A DNA stretch of 64,000 bases from a bacterium (lineage in GTDB: Bacteria; Hydrothermota; Tepidihabitantia; SM23-42; JAOAFX01). Under the pieces are notes generated by a model. It did no database searches. It was not told where the DNA came from and saw only the letters and a list, made by a program, of their open reading frames with translations. Below, piece by piece: positions 18,674-27,570 of the stretch (its first letter is position 1; each line of letters begins with the position of its first letter). Both the position numbers and the translations under genes were made by a program. The stretch lies in assembly GCA_036382775.1 (NCBI GenBank), contig DASVHD010000030.1, positions 1 through 64,000 on the forward strand, written 5' to 3'.

Positions 18674-19746
18674 TATTTGGTCTGTGATATTTCTTCCATC
18701 TCTTTGTGGAACGCGTCGGGATTGAGCGCCTTGACCTCAGCCTCCTTTTGGCCGGCGATCTTTCTCTTTACCAGATTCGCCAGGCATGCGTCGAATGTGA
18801 TCATGCCCTGCTGTTGCGAAGTCTGGAGGATCGATAGCAGCTGGTGCGTCTTTGCTTCCCGGATAAGGTTCCTCACCCCGCCGGTGGCGATCAGGATCTC
18901 GTACGCCGCGATCCGGCCTGACCCGTCAACGCGTTTGAGCAGGTTCTGGGAAAAAATGCAGAGCAGGTTGAGTGACAGCTGCATCCTGATCTGGTTCTGC
19001 TGATGCGGCGGGAAGACATCGATGATCCGGTCCAGCGTGGAAATGGCATCCGCGGTGTGCAGGGTTGTGACGACGAGATGACCGGTTTCTGCCGCGGTGA
19101 TGGCCAGGGAGATCGTCTCGAGGTCGCGCATCTCGCCCACCAGGATCACGTCCGGGTCCTGCCGCAGGACGAATTTAAGGGCGTTGGCGAACGAATGCGT
19201 GTCCCGACCGACCTCGCGCTGTGTTACCAGGGCTTTCTTGTTAGTATGGATGAACTCGACCGGATCTTCGACTGTCACGATATGGCTGGTATCGCATTCG
19301 TTCCGGAAATCGATCAGCGCCGCCTGCGTTGTGGATTTGCCGCAGCCGGATGGGCCGGTCACGACGATCAGTCCGCGCGGCCGCATGACCAGGTCTTTCA
19401 ATACCTTGGGAAAACCAAGATCATCGATCGTCGGGATCTTGGCCGGAATAAGGCGGAACACGGCGCCCAGGTGCCCGCGCTGCTTGAAAAAGTTGACCCG
19501 GAACCGGGCGACTTGCGGCAGCTCGTAGGAAATGTCAAGCTCGCTGTTCTTCTTGAACTCTTCGATCTGACTCTTTTGCAGCATCTCCACGATGCCTGAT
19601 TCCACGTCGAGCTCCGTGATTGGGGGAAGATTGACGGGCGCAAGATCGCCGTTGACCCTGAGGATCGGCGGGGAACCGACTTTCAGGATCAGGTCGGAGG
19701 CATTATACTGGATCTGCGCGTGCAGTAGTTCCTGGATGCGGATCAT
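18673..19746 (-). CDS. PilT-like twitching ATPase (copy 2)
   Basis: A 357-aa PilT-family ATPase: N-terminal NASDLILKVGSPPILRVNG; Walker A VTGPSGCGKSTTQAAL; Asp box TVEDPVEFIH; Walker B DVILVGEMRD; C-terminal GVRNLIREAK, close to the AIRNLIRE motif important for retraction in PilT. The ATG at 19746 is 2 bp beyond the stop of copy 3; a GTG at 19752 would give a 4-nt overlap instead. The Walker A is Gly-Cys-Gly instead of Gly-Ser-Gly. Paired tandem pilT genes recall PilT/PilU pairs. Confidence 0.9.
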   Translation of the reverse strand: MIRIQELLHAQIQYNASDLILKVGSPPILRVNGDLAPVNLPPITELDVESGIVEMLQKSQIEEFKKNSELDISYELPQVARFRVNFFKQRGHLGAVFRLIPAKIPTIDDLGFPKVLKDLVMRPRGLIVVTGPSGCGKSTTQAALIDFRNECDTSHIVTVEDPVEFIHTNKKALVTQREVGRDTHSFANALKFVLRQDPDVILVGEMRDLETISLAITAAETGHLVVTTLHTADAISTLDRIIDVFPPHQQNQIRMQLSLNLLCIFSQNLLKRVDGSGRIAAYEILIATGGVRNLIREAKTHQLLSILQTSQQQGMITFDACLANLVKRKIAGQKEAEVKALNPDAFHKEMEEISQTK

Positions 19747-19748
19747 GA

Positions 19749-20807
19749 TCACACTCTTTTTTCGAACTCATCGGGATTGGTGCAATGCGCGATCGCCTCT
19801 TCCATCTCGATCAATCCCTGATGCAAAAGGTTTCTCAGATACTGGTCCATCTGGATCATGCCGAGCTTGGAACCGGTCTGGATCGCCGAGTAGATCTGCG
19901 GTGTTTTGGCTTCCCGGATCGCGCTGCGGATCGCCGGTGTGCAAGCCATGATCTCGAATGCCGCGACCCTGCCGGCGCCGTCTTTGCGGCGCACCAGGGT
20001 CTCGGTGATCACCGCTTGCAGGCAGGTCGAAAGCTGAAGCCGGATCTGCTGCTGCTGCGATGGCGGGAACACGTCGATGATCCGGTCGATGGTCTGGACC
20101 GCGTCGATCGTGTGCAGCGTGGAGAATACCAGGTGGCCGGTCTCAGCCGCGGTTATGGTCTGGCCGATCGTTTCCAGGTCGCGCATCTCGCCGACCAGGA
20201 TTATATCCGGGTTCTGGCGGATCGCGCGGCGCAGGGCTTCGGCGTAAGAGGACGTGTCGATGCCGATCTCGCGCTGCTCGATGATCGAAGACTTGTCGCG
20301 GTGCAGGAACTCGATCGGATCCTCGATCGTGATAATATGCTTCTTCATCACCGAATTGATATGTTCGATCATCGCGGCCAGGGTCGTGGATTTCCCGCTG
20401 CCGGTCGGTCCCGTGACCAGTACAAGACCGCGGTTCAGCTCGGCGATCCGTTTCATGACCGCCGGGTATCCCCATTCGTCGATCGTCTTGATCTTGAGCG
20501 GGATGATCCTCATGACAACGCCCACATGGTTCATCTGCTTGAAGCAGTTCACCCGGAAGCGGGCGACGCCCGGGATCTCGTAAGCCATGTCGAATTCCAG
20601 CGCTTGTTCGAACAACTTACGCTGGAGCGGTTTCATCAACCCGTAGATAACTTCCTCGATATCCTGATCAAAAAGGGGCTGATAATCGGTCCGTTCCAGG
20701 TTGCCCGCGACCCTGAAGACCGGCGGTTCGCCGACCCGCAAATGCAGATCAGAGCCCTCTTTTAAAACAAGTTCTTCGAGCAGGACGTCGAGATCGATCT
20801 TAGCCAT
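19749..20807 (-). CDS. pilT: PilT-like twitching ATPase (copy 3)
   Basis: A 352-aa PilT with all canonical parts: EGSDLHLRVGEPPVFRVAG, Walker A VTGPTGSGKSTTLAAM, Asp box TIEDPIEFLH, Walker B DIILVGEMRD, His box STLHTIDAVQT, and C-terminal AIRSAIREAK. Of the three copies it is closest to standard PilT. The ATG at 20807 lacks a clear ribosome site. It is 57 bp downstream of a small lipoprotein gene and directly upstream of copy 2 and recG. Confidence 0.9.
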   Translation of the reverse strand: MAKIDLDVLLEELVLKEGSDLHLRVGEPPVFRVAGNLERTDYQPLFDQDIEEVIYGLMKPLQRKLFEQALEFDMAYEIPGVARFRVNCFKQMNHVGVVMRIIPLKIKTIDEWGYPAVMKRIAELNRGLVLVTGPTGSGKSTTLAAMIEHINSVMKKHIITIEDPIEFLHRDKSSIIEQREIGIDTSSYAEALRRAIRQNPDIILVGEMRDLETIGQTITAAETGHLVFSTLHTIDAVQTIDRIIDVFPPSQQQQIRLQLSTCLQAVITETLVRRKDGAGRVAAFEIMACTPAIRSAIREAKTPQIYSAIQTGSKLGMIQMDQYLRNLLHQGLIEMEEAIAHCTNPDEFEKRV

Positions 20808-20864
20808 GCGCTAAATGAGGGGTTATTGGCATTTATCCCCCGGTAATGACGCGCATCCGCGAGT

Positions 20865-21584
20865 TTATAAAGAGTCTACGCGCATGAACGCGCGGAATCC
20901 TATGGAGGCGTCCGTGGAAAGGTCGCTTAGTTTTGTGGACATCAGCTTGATGGTATACGGCGTGTACTTATTCGGCAACAGACTGTCGACATTCGATATC
21001 ACAAATACGGTATCCGCGACCGTGATGGTGAACAAGGGATTGGTTAGGAAATTCAACAAGCTGTCGATCGATGTCGGTCCGCCTTCGTAGATCGCGATAT
21101 TGGTGGAATCCATGCCGGTGATGGGCGCGAAGATTATCTGCAGGGTGGTATCCGCCGCAATCACCGTATCTTGTGGTTGATAGAAATTTTGAGCGGCGGG
21201 AAGTTCAAAATCGATCGTATCGAAAGAATTGACCGCCGTCGCGTTGAGCATGGACAGCAGGTAGGATACCTGACCGCCGGGCTGAAGGATCGTGTCCGAA
21301 TCGATGAAACTCATGATCGTGTCAATGTTCCAGACGGTATCGACCGTGACATAACTCGTAGAGCCGCCGGTGCTGCGCTGGACGATCACCGCGTCGCCCT
21401 GGGGCTTTTGATAGGTCCACCTCCATAACAGGGTTACGAATACCTGATCTTTTGCGCCAAGCAGGCTGCTTTCGACCGCAACCGACTGGGCTGTATGCCA
21501 TGACACGCATGTCAGGTTCACGTCAAATCCCGTTTCGCAAGCCGTAAGCGCCAAAATAAAAGCGATACTGATGATCTTTTTCAT
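20865..21584 (-). CDS. Small lipoprotein with fibronectin-like beta pattern
   Basis: A 239-aa predicted lipoprotein: signal MKKIISIAFILALTAC with lipobox LTAC. The mature protein is beta-rich and threonine/aspartate-rich, with a segment VIVQRSTGGSTSYVTVDTV that resembles fibronectin-type strands (a Y-x-V-x-R pattern). No catalytic motif is seen. The start at 21584 was selected for the signal peptide and the GAGGAGG site 5 nt upstream; the longer frame is spurious. It appears to be the first gene of the pilT3-pilT2-recG operon. Function unknown. Confidence 0.7.
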   Translation of the reverse strand: MKKIISIAFILALTACETGFDVNLTCVSWHTAQSVAVESSLLGAKDQVFVTLLWRWTYQKPQGDAVIVQRSTGGSTSYVTVDTVWNIDTIMSFIDSDTILQPGGQVSYLLSMLNATAVNSFDTIDFELPAAQNFYQPQDTVIAADTTLQIIFAPITGMDSTNIAIYEGGPTSIDSLLNFLTNPLFTITVADTVFVISNVDSLLPNKYTPYTIKLMSTKLSDLSTDASIGFRAFMRVDSL

Positions 21585-21606
21585 GAAAAGCCTCCTCGTA
21601 TCGTAA

Positions 21607-21634
21607 ATATTACTGAAATTTGTTCTCTTGTCAA
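21607..21634 (-). promoter_or_regulatory. Promoter of the lipoprotein-pilT-recG unit
   Basis: Minus-strand TTGACA (21634-21629), a 16-nt spacer and TAATAT (21612-21607), upstream of the AGGAGG/ATG at 21584. Confidence 0.6.
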
Positions 21635-21751
21635 TAGAGACCCGGAAGATTTCTCGAAAAACATGGAAATCATCGATCGTTGCGGACAAAACGCCCAAAT
21701 ATCACTGCAATCTTCAGAGCGAAGATTGTTTTTCTGAGCTCTGCGAAATTG

Positions 21752-21779
21752 TTGACATCGCGCGTGGGATATATATAAT
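21752..21779 (+). promoter_or_regulatory. Promoter of the aminotransferase operon
   Basis: TTGACA (21752-21757), a 16-nt spacer and TATAAT (21774-21779). ATG follows after exactly 6 nt, at 21786, so a leaderless transcript is predicted. Confidence 0.8.
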
Positions 21780-21785
21780 GTGAAC

Positions 21786-22982
21786 ATGAAGCACAATACA
21801 TTGTCAAAAAGAGCCAATATCATGCCGTATTCACCGATCCGCAAGCTCGCGACCTTCGCGGATGATGCAAAAAAAAGAGGCATCAAGATTTTTCATCTCA
21901 ACATCGGGCAGCCTGACATAGACACGCCGGTTGAGATCTTTGAAGCGATCAGGAATCACAAGGAGACCGTCCTGGGCTACGGGCCTTCGGGCGGTCTGCT
22001 GGACCTCAGGGTCGCGATCGTCGCTTACCACCGCAACCTCGGCCTTGACATCGGGCTCGACAATGTCTGGGTCACGACCGGTGGGAGCGAATCGATAATA
22101 TTCACGCTGATGTCCGTCTGTGACCCCAGGGATGAGGTCATCGTTTTCGAACCCTATTATACCAATTATAACGGCCTTTCGCTGATGTCGAGCATCAAGC
22201 TGGTCCCGATAATGACAACGGTGGAGAACGGTTTCCACCTGCCGCCGGCAAAAGTGATCGAAGAAAAGATCACGTCCCGCACGCGGGCGATCCTCATCAA
22301 CACGCCGAACAACCCGACCGGCACGGTACTCACCGAAGAAGAGATGTTCGTGCTGCAGACACTGTGCAAAAAACACGATCTCTTCCTCGTATCCGACGAG
22401 GTATACCGCGAATTCGTGTACGACGGCAAACGGCAGATCAGCGCTCTGTCTATGCCGGAGATCGAAGAACGGGTTATCGTCATCGACTCGATATCCAAAC
22501 GGTTCTCGGCCTGCGGTGCGCGCGTGGGGTTCGTGATCAGCCGCAACAAACAGGTAATGGATGCCGTGCTCAGGTTCTGCCAGGCGCGCCTGTGCCCGCC
22601 CACGCTCGAACAGATCGGCGCGATCGCCGCGTACAAACACATTGACCGCTATATCAGGCCGATGATCGAAGAGTACGAGAAACGTCGTAATGTCCTCTTC
22701 GAATGCATCAAAACCGTGCCCGGCGTATTCGGGCACAAACCCGAAGGCGCTTTCTACACCGTCCTGAGACTGCCGTTGAAGGACGCCGACCATTTCTGCC
22801 AGTGGCTCCTTACTGATTTCAGCCACCAGGACAAGACCATCATGCTGGCGCCGGCAAACGGTTTTTATTCCTCTTTGAAAAAGGGCCGCAATGAGATCAG
22901 GATCGCTTACGTCCTGAAAACCGCGGACATTAGCGAAGCGATGAGCCTTCTCGGCACTGCCCTTTCAGTTTACAAGGGTTGA
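21786..22982 (+). CDS. PLP-dependent aminotransferase (class I/II, AspC-like)
   Basis: A 398-aa fold-type I aminotransferase. Seen: substrate loop LNIGQPDIDTP; YGPSGG; the NTPNNPTGT motif binding the cofactor; the Schiff-base lysine in SISKRFSACGARVG; and the C-terminal carboxylate-binding arginine in RIAYVLK. Substrate may be aspartate or an aromatic amino acid but cannot be fixed. The ATG at 21786 lies 6 nt after the -10 box; a GTG at 21780 in the same frame would fall upstream of the predicted transcript start. First gene of a seven-gene plus-strand cluster. Confidence 0.9.
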   Translation: MKHNTLSKRANIMPYSPIRKLATFADDAKKRGIKIFHLNIGQPDIDTPVEIFEAIRNHKETVLGYGPSGGLLDLRVAIVAYHRNLGLDIGLDNVWVTTGGSESIIFTLMSVCDPRDEVIVFEPYYTNYNGLSLMSSIKLVPIMTTVENGFHLPPAKVIEEKITSRTRAILINTPNNPTGTVLTEEEMFVLQTLCKKHDLFLVSDEVYREFVYDGKRQISALSMPEIEERVIVIDSISKRFSACGARVGFVISRNKQVMDAVLRFCQARLCPPTLEQIGAIAAYKHIDRYIRPMIEEYEKRRNVLFECIKTVPGVFGHKPEGAFYTVLRLPLKDADHFCQWLLTDFSHQDKTIMLAPANGFYSSLKKGRNEIRIAYVLKTADISEAMSLLGTALSVYKG

Positions 22983-23007
22983 CCGCTGAACGTAGTCCAT
23001 TGCGAGC

Positions 23008-23853
23008 GTGAAAGCAGCGTTATACAGGGCGGGAGTAAAGATGGCACAGATCACACCGCCCAAGGCTGCCGAGCGCATTGCGATGATCATGGGCAAACTA
23101 GCTTGTTCGCTGAATAAAGTCGGACGTTCATATATCCGCGCCAACCTCGATCACATCTTTGCTCACGACAATATACCGGTCCGCGATCTCAATAACTACG
23201 TCCTAAAAACTTTCCAAAATTACACGCGCGTCCTGGTCGATTTCTTCAGGCTTGGTTTTATATCGGCCGATGAACTCATCCAGGATGTGGAGCCGGTCGG
23301 CATTGAGAACTGCGCCGCCGCATTGAAATACAAAAGGGGCAGCATAATGATCACGTTCCACCTCGGCAACTGGGATTATGCCGGTTCCTATCTTGCCGCC
23401 ATCAACTACCCGATGAGCGCGCTCGTCGAGGAACTCGAGCCAGCTATGCTCGAACTGTACACCCGCCACCGCGAACGCACCGGTATGCAGACCTATCCGC
23501 TCGCGAAATCCGCCTATGCTTTTCTTGACATTATCCGGAAAAACCGCATCCTGGCCATTCTGGCGGACCGCGATATTGCCAATAACGGCATCACCGTCAC
23601 GGTCTTCGATGGTAAAAGGAACATCCCCCGCAACCTGGGATCCATTATCGTCCGCAAGAAACTGCCGGTCCTCTTTGGCCACCTCACGCTCAACCCGATA
23701 GGTAAAAAACACCGTTACCGCGGATGCGTTGACCCGCCGTTGTTCTTTACCAGCGAGGATGAATTCCATGCTGCACTGGTGCGGAAAATGGAAGAATTGA
23801 TCAAAACATATCCTGACCAGTGGTTTGTTTTCCAGCCCGAATGGATAGCATGA
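23008..23853 (+). CDS. LpxL/HtrB-like lysophospholipid acyltransferase
   Basis: A 281-aa membrane-associated acyltransferase of the LPLAT family (lipid A late acyltransferase-like). The catalytic H-x4-D motif appears as FHLGNWDYAG near residue 118, and a conserved ILADRDI block follows. GTG at 23008 is used as start because upstream homology (ALYRAGVKMAQ) requires it; an internal ATG at 23041 would remove family-typical sequence. Its 3' end overlaps dut by ATGA. Together with the GT4 enzyme and the deacetylase downstream it suggests an envelope glycolipid pathway. Confidence 0.8.
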   Translation: MKAALYRAGVKMAQITPPKAAERIAMIMGKLACSLNKVGRSYIRANLDHIFAHDNIPVRDLNNYVLKTFQNYTRVLVDFFRLGFISADELIQDVEPVGIENCAAALKYKRGSIMITFHLGNWDYAGSYLAAINYPMSALVEELEPAMLELYTRHRERTGMQTYPLAKSAYAFLDIIRKNRILAILADRDIANNGITVTVFDGKRNIPRNLGSIIVRKKLPVLFGHLTLNPIGKKHRYRGCVDPPLFFTSEDEFHAALVRKMEELIKTYPDQWFVFQPEWIA

Positions 23854-24428
23854 ACAAGATCAATCGCGCCGATCCTGAAACCGTGATCCCGCCGGGCCGG
23901 CTGACCGTGAAGATAAAAGGTAAAAATATTCCGCGCTACCAGAGCGAACAGGCGGCGGGCTGCGACCTGCACGCCAGCACCGCTCGCACAATTATCGTGC
24001 CGCCGGGAGGTTTCGCGACCGTGCGCACGGGTATCAGCATCGAGTTGCCAGCCGGTTATGAGGCGCAGGTAAGACCGCGCAGCGGTCTCGCCCGCAACCA
24101 TGGCATCGGCGTTTTGAACGCTCCGGGCACGATCGATCCCGATTACCGGGGCGAGATAATGGTCATCCTGTTCAACATCGGTTCCAAACCTTTTCCCGTC
24201 CATGACCGGGACCGCATCGCCCAGCTGGTTTTCAGCCGGGTCGAACGGCCGCGTCTACGGACCGTGACCAGATTGCGTAAAACCCGCCGGGGCGCGGGCG
24301 GCTTCGGAAGTTCGGGGATCGGCCCCGCACTTTCGAAAAAATCGCCCAAAACCACCGGAAAACAAACCCGGTCAATTGAGCATTCGCTGAATCGCGGGAC
24401 TGGCCGCGGAAAGGAAAGTGCGGGGTGA
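23850..24428 (+). CDS. dut: dUTPase with basic C-terminal extension
   Basis: A trimeric dUTP pyrophosphatase (192 aa). All five motifs are visible: AAGCDLHA, PRSGLA, GTIDPDYRGEI, RIAQLVF and the C-terminal arm RGAGGFGSSG. The ATG at 23850 forms an ATGA overlap with the acyltransferase stop; an ATG at 23841 is also in frame. Beyond motif 5 there is an additional Lys/Arg-rich tail of about 35 residues not normal for the family, which may be disordered or read-on sequence. It ends in GTGA, overlapping the next gene. Confidence 0.92.
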   Translation: MNKINRADPETVIPPGRLTVKIKGKNIPRYQSEQAAGCDLHASTARTIIVPPGGFATVRTGISIELPAGYEAQVRPRSGLARNHGIGVLNAPGTIDPDYRGEIMVILFNIGSKPFPVHDRDRIAQLVFSRVERPRLRTVTRLRKTRRGAGGFGSSGIGPALSKKSPKTTGKQTRSIEHSLNRGTGRGKESAG

Positions 24429-25546
24429 AGATCCTCCTGGTCTCCGATATTTTCTACCCCCACACCGGCGGTGTATCCGAACACATCCTGCACCTTTTCA
24501 AAAACTTAAACGCGCTCGGCCACCACGCGAAGATCGTGGCCCCGTCGTTCGGTCGGAATTACCCCTATGTCGACGAGAATATTATCCGCATGGGCAGGGC
24601 GTTCAAGATCCCCAAGAACCGATCCTTTTCGGTCATCACCCTGAGCCTGAAACTGCCCTGGGAATTCAGAAAATTCCTGCAGTCCAACAATTTCGACGTC
24701 ATCCATATTCACGGACCGCTGGCGCCGGTCCTGCCGTACTTCGCGCTCAAGTATTCCACATCCAAGAACTTCATCACCTTCCATTCGGCCTATGAGGAAA
24801 GCCTGGGTTATGTGCTCTTCGAACCGGTGCTTGAACAATATTTCAGAAAGATCCACGGTCTGATCGCGGTCTCATCGGTGGCCCGGGATTGCGTGGCCAA
24901 GTATTTCCCTGACGGCCATTACCGGATCATCCCCAACGGCATCGATACCAACCGGTTCAGGTCCGATATCCAGCCGATCGACATGCTGAAAGACTACTAT
25001 CCAAAGATCCTGTTCGTCGGCAGGTTCGAACCGCGCAAGGGACTGAAATACCTGCTCATGGCTTTTCCCGATATCATCAAAGAATTCCCCGATGCCAAGC
25101 TGGTCATTGTCGGCGAAGGGTTCCTGGAACATTACTACCGGCAGTATATCGAAGGGCATATCCAGGACCACGTGATATTCGTAGGACGCGTGAGCCCTGA
25201 AGACCTGCCTCGTTATTACGCGTCGTGCGACATCTACTCTTCGCCGGCAACGGGTGCCGAAAGCTTCGGTATCGTCCTGCTTGAGGCGATGGCCAGTGGA
25301 AAACCGATCGTGGCGTCCGACATACCCGGTTACCGCACGATCCTTGACGATCAGGCAGAAGGGCTGGTCTTCCCGCCCTGCGATCACAAGGCCCTGGCCG
25401 AGAAGATCGTTCACCTGCTTAAGAATCCAATCCTGATGCGGCAGTACGGCGAACAGGGCCGGGCCAAATCACTGCGGTTCGATTGGAAAATAGTCACCCA
25501 GCAGGTCTGTGACTTCTACCAGGAGGTAATAAATAAAGACGGCTAA
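24425..25546 (+). CDS. GT4 family glycosyltransferase
   Basis: A 373-aa retaining GT-B glycosyltransferase of family GT4. The N-terminal Rossmann segment is MKILLVSDIFYPHTGGVSEHI. The C-terminal nucleotide-sugar site shows VGRFEPRKGLKYLL and the E-x7-E signature ESFGIVLLEAMASGKPIVASD. It resembles phosphatidyl-inositol mannosyltransferase (PimB)-like enzymes, but acceptor and donor are unknown. The GTG start overlaps the dut stop (GTGA). Confidence 0.9.
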   Translation: MKILLVSDIFYPHTGGVSEHILHLFKNLNALGHHAKIVAPSFGRNYPYVDENIIRMGRAFKIPKNRSFSVITLSLKLPWEFRKFLQSNNFDVIHIHGPLAPVLPYFALKYSTSKNFITFHSAYEESLGYVLFEPVLEQYFRKIHGLIAVSSVARDCVAKYFPDGHYRIIPNGIDTNRFRSDIQPIDMLKDYYPKILFVGRFEPRKGLKYLLMAFPDIIKEFPDAKLVIVGEGFLEHYYRQYIEGHIQDHVIFVGRVSPEDLPRYYASCDIYSSPATGAESFGIVLLEAMASGKPIVASDIPGYRTILDDQAEGLVFPPCDHKALAEKIVHLLKNPILMRQYGEQGRAKSLRFDWKIVTQQVCDFYQEVINKDG

Positions 25547-26843
25547 ATTCTGGAACATCCTCAAGATCCGGGATTTTTCCATTTTTGTATACTCCCAGAC
25601 GGTCAACCAGTTCGGCGACAAACTTGACTACATAGCTTTGATCGCGCTCATCGGTCTTTTCCCGAAAAACCGCACGCCCTTCTTGCTCTCGCTGCTCGCC
25701 ATTTTCATCACGCTGCCGGTCCTGGTGTTCGGCCCGATCGCCGGCGTCCTGGTCGACCGCTGGCATAAGAAGAATGTCATGGTGATATGCGATGCGCTGC
25801 GCATGCTTTGCGCTCTGGCGATACCGCTGGTATTTGCCCTCACGCACAACATCTATCCGGTCTTTGCACTGGTCTTCGCCATGTTCCTGCTGGCGCTTTT
25901 CTTCAACACGGCGCGCAGCGCGATTATCCCGAACCTGGTCGCCAAGAAACGCATTCTCGCTGCCAACTCCGTCATTAACCTTATCGGCCGGGGGGCGACG
26001 TTCCTGGGCATGCTGCTGGGCGGTGTTATCATTGACTGGCGGTGGTGGAAGGCCGCGCTGGGCATCGACGGCTGGGCGGCCGCTTTCATCATTGACGCGC
26101 TGACCTTTGCGATATCTGCGGTAATGCTTTATGTAATGAAAGTCGATCTCGCCTTCCGTAAAGTCGAAGAAACACATCTGCAGGCCAGGGGGCTCTATCT
26201 GCTCATATATAACGGGCTGCGGAAGATCATCCACGATCTGCTTGACGCGGTCAAAAGCATCATCAAGATCCGGGACCTGCTGTTCGCCATCTGCACTATC
26301 TTTCTCATGATCATCGCGGGCAGCGTGATCTATGTCCTGGTGATCCCGATCGTCCAGCAGGAAATGGCATGGGGCACGAGCGGTGTCGGCATCCTCGCGT
26401 CCGTGGGTGCGATCGGTTTGCTCGTCGGCGCCTACCTTACCGGCATTGCCGGGCATCACTACGACCTGAAGATGACAATGCTCGTATGTTTCGTTGTTAT
26501 TGGCGGCGTGTTGATAGCATTTCCGTTCCTGAACAATTTCTACGTATTCTGTCTGCTGTGCCTGATCGGAGGGATCGCGATATCACCGGTGTTCATCGGC
26601 CAGGATACGCTGATTCATCGCAGCGCCGACGAGCTCATCCGGGGCCGGATATTCTCCCTGCGCGAATGGATCCTTAACGGCTCCTTTGCCCTGGTGGCGC
26701 TGATCATCGGGTCGGTAGCGACGTTCGTGTCAAGACGCCTGCTGTTCGTATTTTTCGGCGCGATCGTCATCCTGGGTGCGGCATTCGGCGCCATCGCCAT
26801 CAACCGTGGTAAAAGCTCTGCAGTTCCATCGAATAGCCACTGA
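25533..26843 (+). CDS. Major facilitator superfamily transporter (possible ATA start)
   Basis: A roughly 436-aa MFS permease with about 12 hydrophobic helices. The MFS motif A-like loop GVLVDRWHKKN lies between helices 2 and 3. The coding frame clearly extends upstream of the first standard start (TTG at 25638), because the segment FWNILKIRDFSIFVYSQTV plus a first helix is needed. The frame opens after a TAA at 25530, and the first codon, ATA at 25533, sits 6 nt after a perfect AGGAGG (25521-25526). Start by ATA, or an ATG mutated or miscalled to ATA, is inferred. It overlaps the GT4 gene. Substrate unknown; a drug, sugar or lipid exporter is possible. Confidence 0.8.
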   Translation: MKTAKFWNILKIRDFSIFVYSQTVNQFGDKLDYIALIALIGLFPKNRTPFLLSLLAIFITLPVLVFGPIAGVLVDRWHKKNVMVICDALRMLCALAIPLVFALTHNIYPVFALVFAMFLLALFFNTARSAIIPNLVAKKRILAANSVINLIGRGATFLGMLLGGVIIDWRWWKAALGIDGWAAAFIIDALTFAISAVMLYVMKVDLAFRKVEETHLQARGLYLLIYNGLRKIIHDLLDAVKSIIKIRDLLFAICTIFLMIIAGSVIYVLVIPIVQQEMAWGTSGVGILASVGAIGLLVGAYLTGIAGHHYDLKMTMLVCFVVIGGVLIAFPFLNNFYVFCLLCLIGGIAISPVFIGQDTLIHRSADELIRGRIFSLREWILNGSFALVALIIGSVATFVSRRLLFVFFGAIVILGAAFGAIAINRGKSSAVPSNSH

Positions 26844-27570
26844 TCTCCAGCTGTGCGGAACATGGAACCAGCCGGCACAGTTAAGGGGATTCATCGAACA
26901 GCTCATTAAAACAAAGATCCCGATCGGATTGCCCGGTGAACGCGATGAAGGGATCATTCTTACCTTTGACGACGGCGAGGAAAATATCTATCGCCATGCT
27001 CTTCCCATCCTGCGTGAGTTCGGAGTGCGGGCCGTGGTCTTTTTGATCGTGGGCTACATCGGCGAGAAGAACACCTGGGACATTTCGTTGACGGGCCGGC
27101 GCGTCGCTCACCTGGATTGGAACCAGATCCATCAACTGAAAAAAGGGGGCATGGAGATCGGGTCGCACGGGATGACCCACCGCAACCTTGCCCGGCTAAG
27201 CACGGCCGAACTTGAGTACGAATTGAACGGATCCAAAGCTATTATCGAGAAAGAGCTGGGAACGATCCGCTGCATATCATATCCTTTCAACCGGATAAAT
27301 CCGGCAGTCCGTCGGATGGCCGCGCGGGCCGGCTATCGCTATGGATTTGGCGGCAATGGCGACGACGACCTGACGTTAAAAAAAGAAGCCATCTACATCA
27401 CGGACACACGAGCCAGTCTCGCGATAAAGGTGACTGAAAAACCGCCTGTTGCTTACGGTTATTACCGCACCCAGCAGAAAGTGATCAACTTTTTTACCCT
27501 GGCGACAATGATCGCGCGCCGCCGGAGTGACATTGTGCTTAAAGGGCAAAAAATCAAGGAGGCATCATGA
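26806..27570 (+). CDS. Polysaccharide deacetylase (NodB/CE4 domain)
   Basis: A 254-aa carbohydrate esterase family 4 protein that would remove N-acetyl groups from a glycan in a metal-dependent way. Motif 1 is LTFDDGEENI (Asp-Asp), and motif 2 is SHGMTHRN with the two metal histidines. Motif 3 is represented by SYPFNRINPAVRR. The GTG at 26806 gives MVKALQFHRIATD, matching the family lead-in; it overlaps the MFS gene by 38 nt. No signal peptide is seen, so it may act on a lipid-linked intermediate on the cytoplasmic side. Confidence 0.83.
   Translation: MVKALQFHRIATDLQLCGTWNQPAQLRGFIEQLIKTKIPIGLPGERDEGIILTFDDGEENIYRHALPILREFGVRAVVFLIVGYIGEKNTWDISLTGRRVAHLDWNQIHQLKKGGMEIGSHGMTHRNLARLSTAELEYELNGSKAIIEKELGTIRCISYPFNRINPAVRRMAARAGYRYGFGGNGDDDLTLKKEAIYITDTRASLAIKVTEKPPVAYGYYRTQQKVINFFTLATMIARRRSDIVLKGQKIKEAS

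Noticed and set aside
21831-22826. Long minus-strand open frame (331 codons) opposite the aminotransferase
   Set aside because: Antisense shadow of a strongly supported gene, with no start signal or domain.
25494-26459. Minus-strand open frame (321 codons) opposite the MFS gene
   Set aside because: Charged low-complexity translation and antisense position mark it as a shadow.
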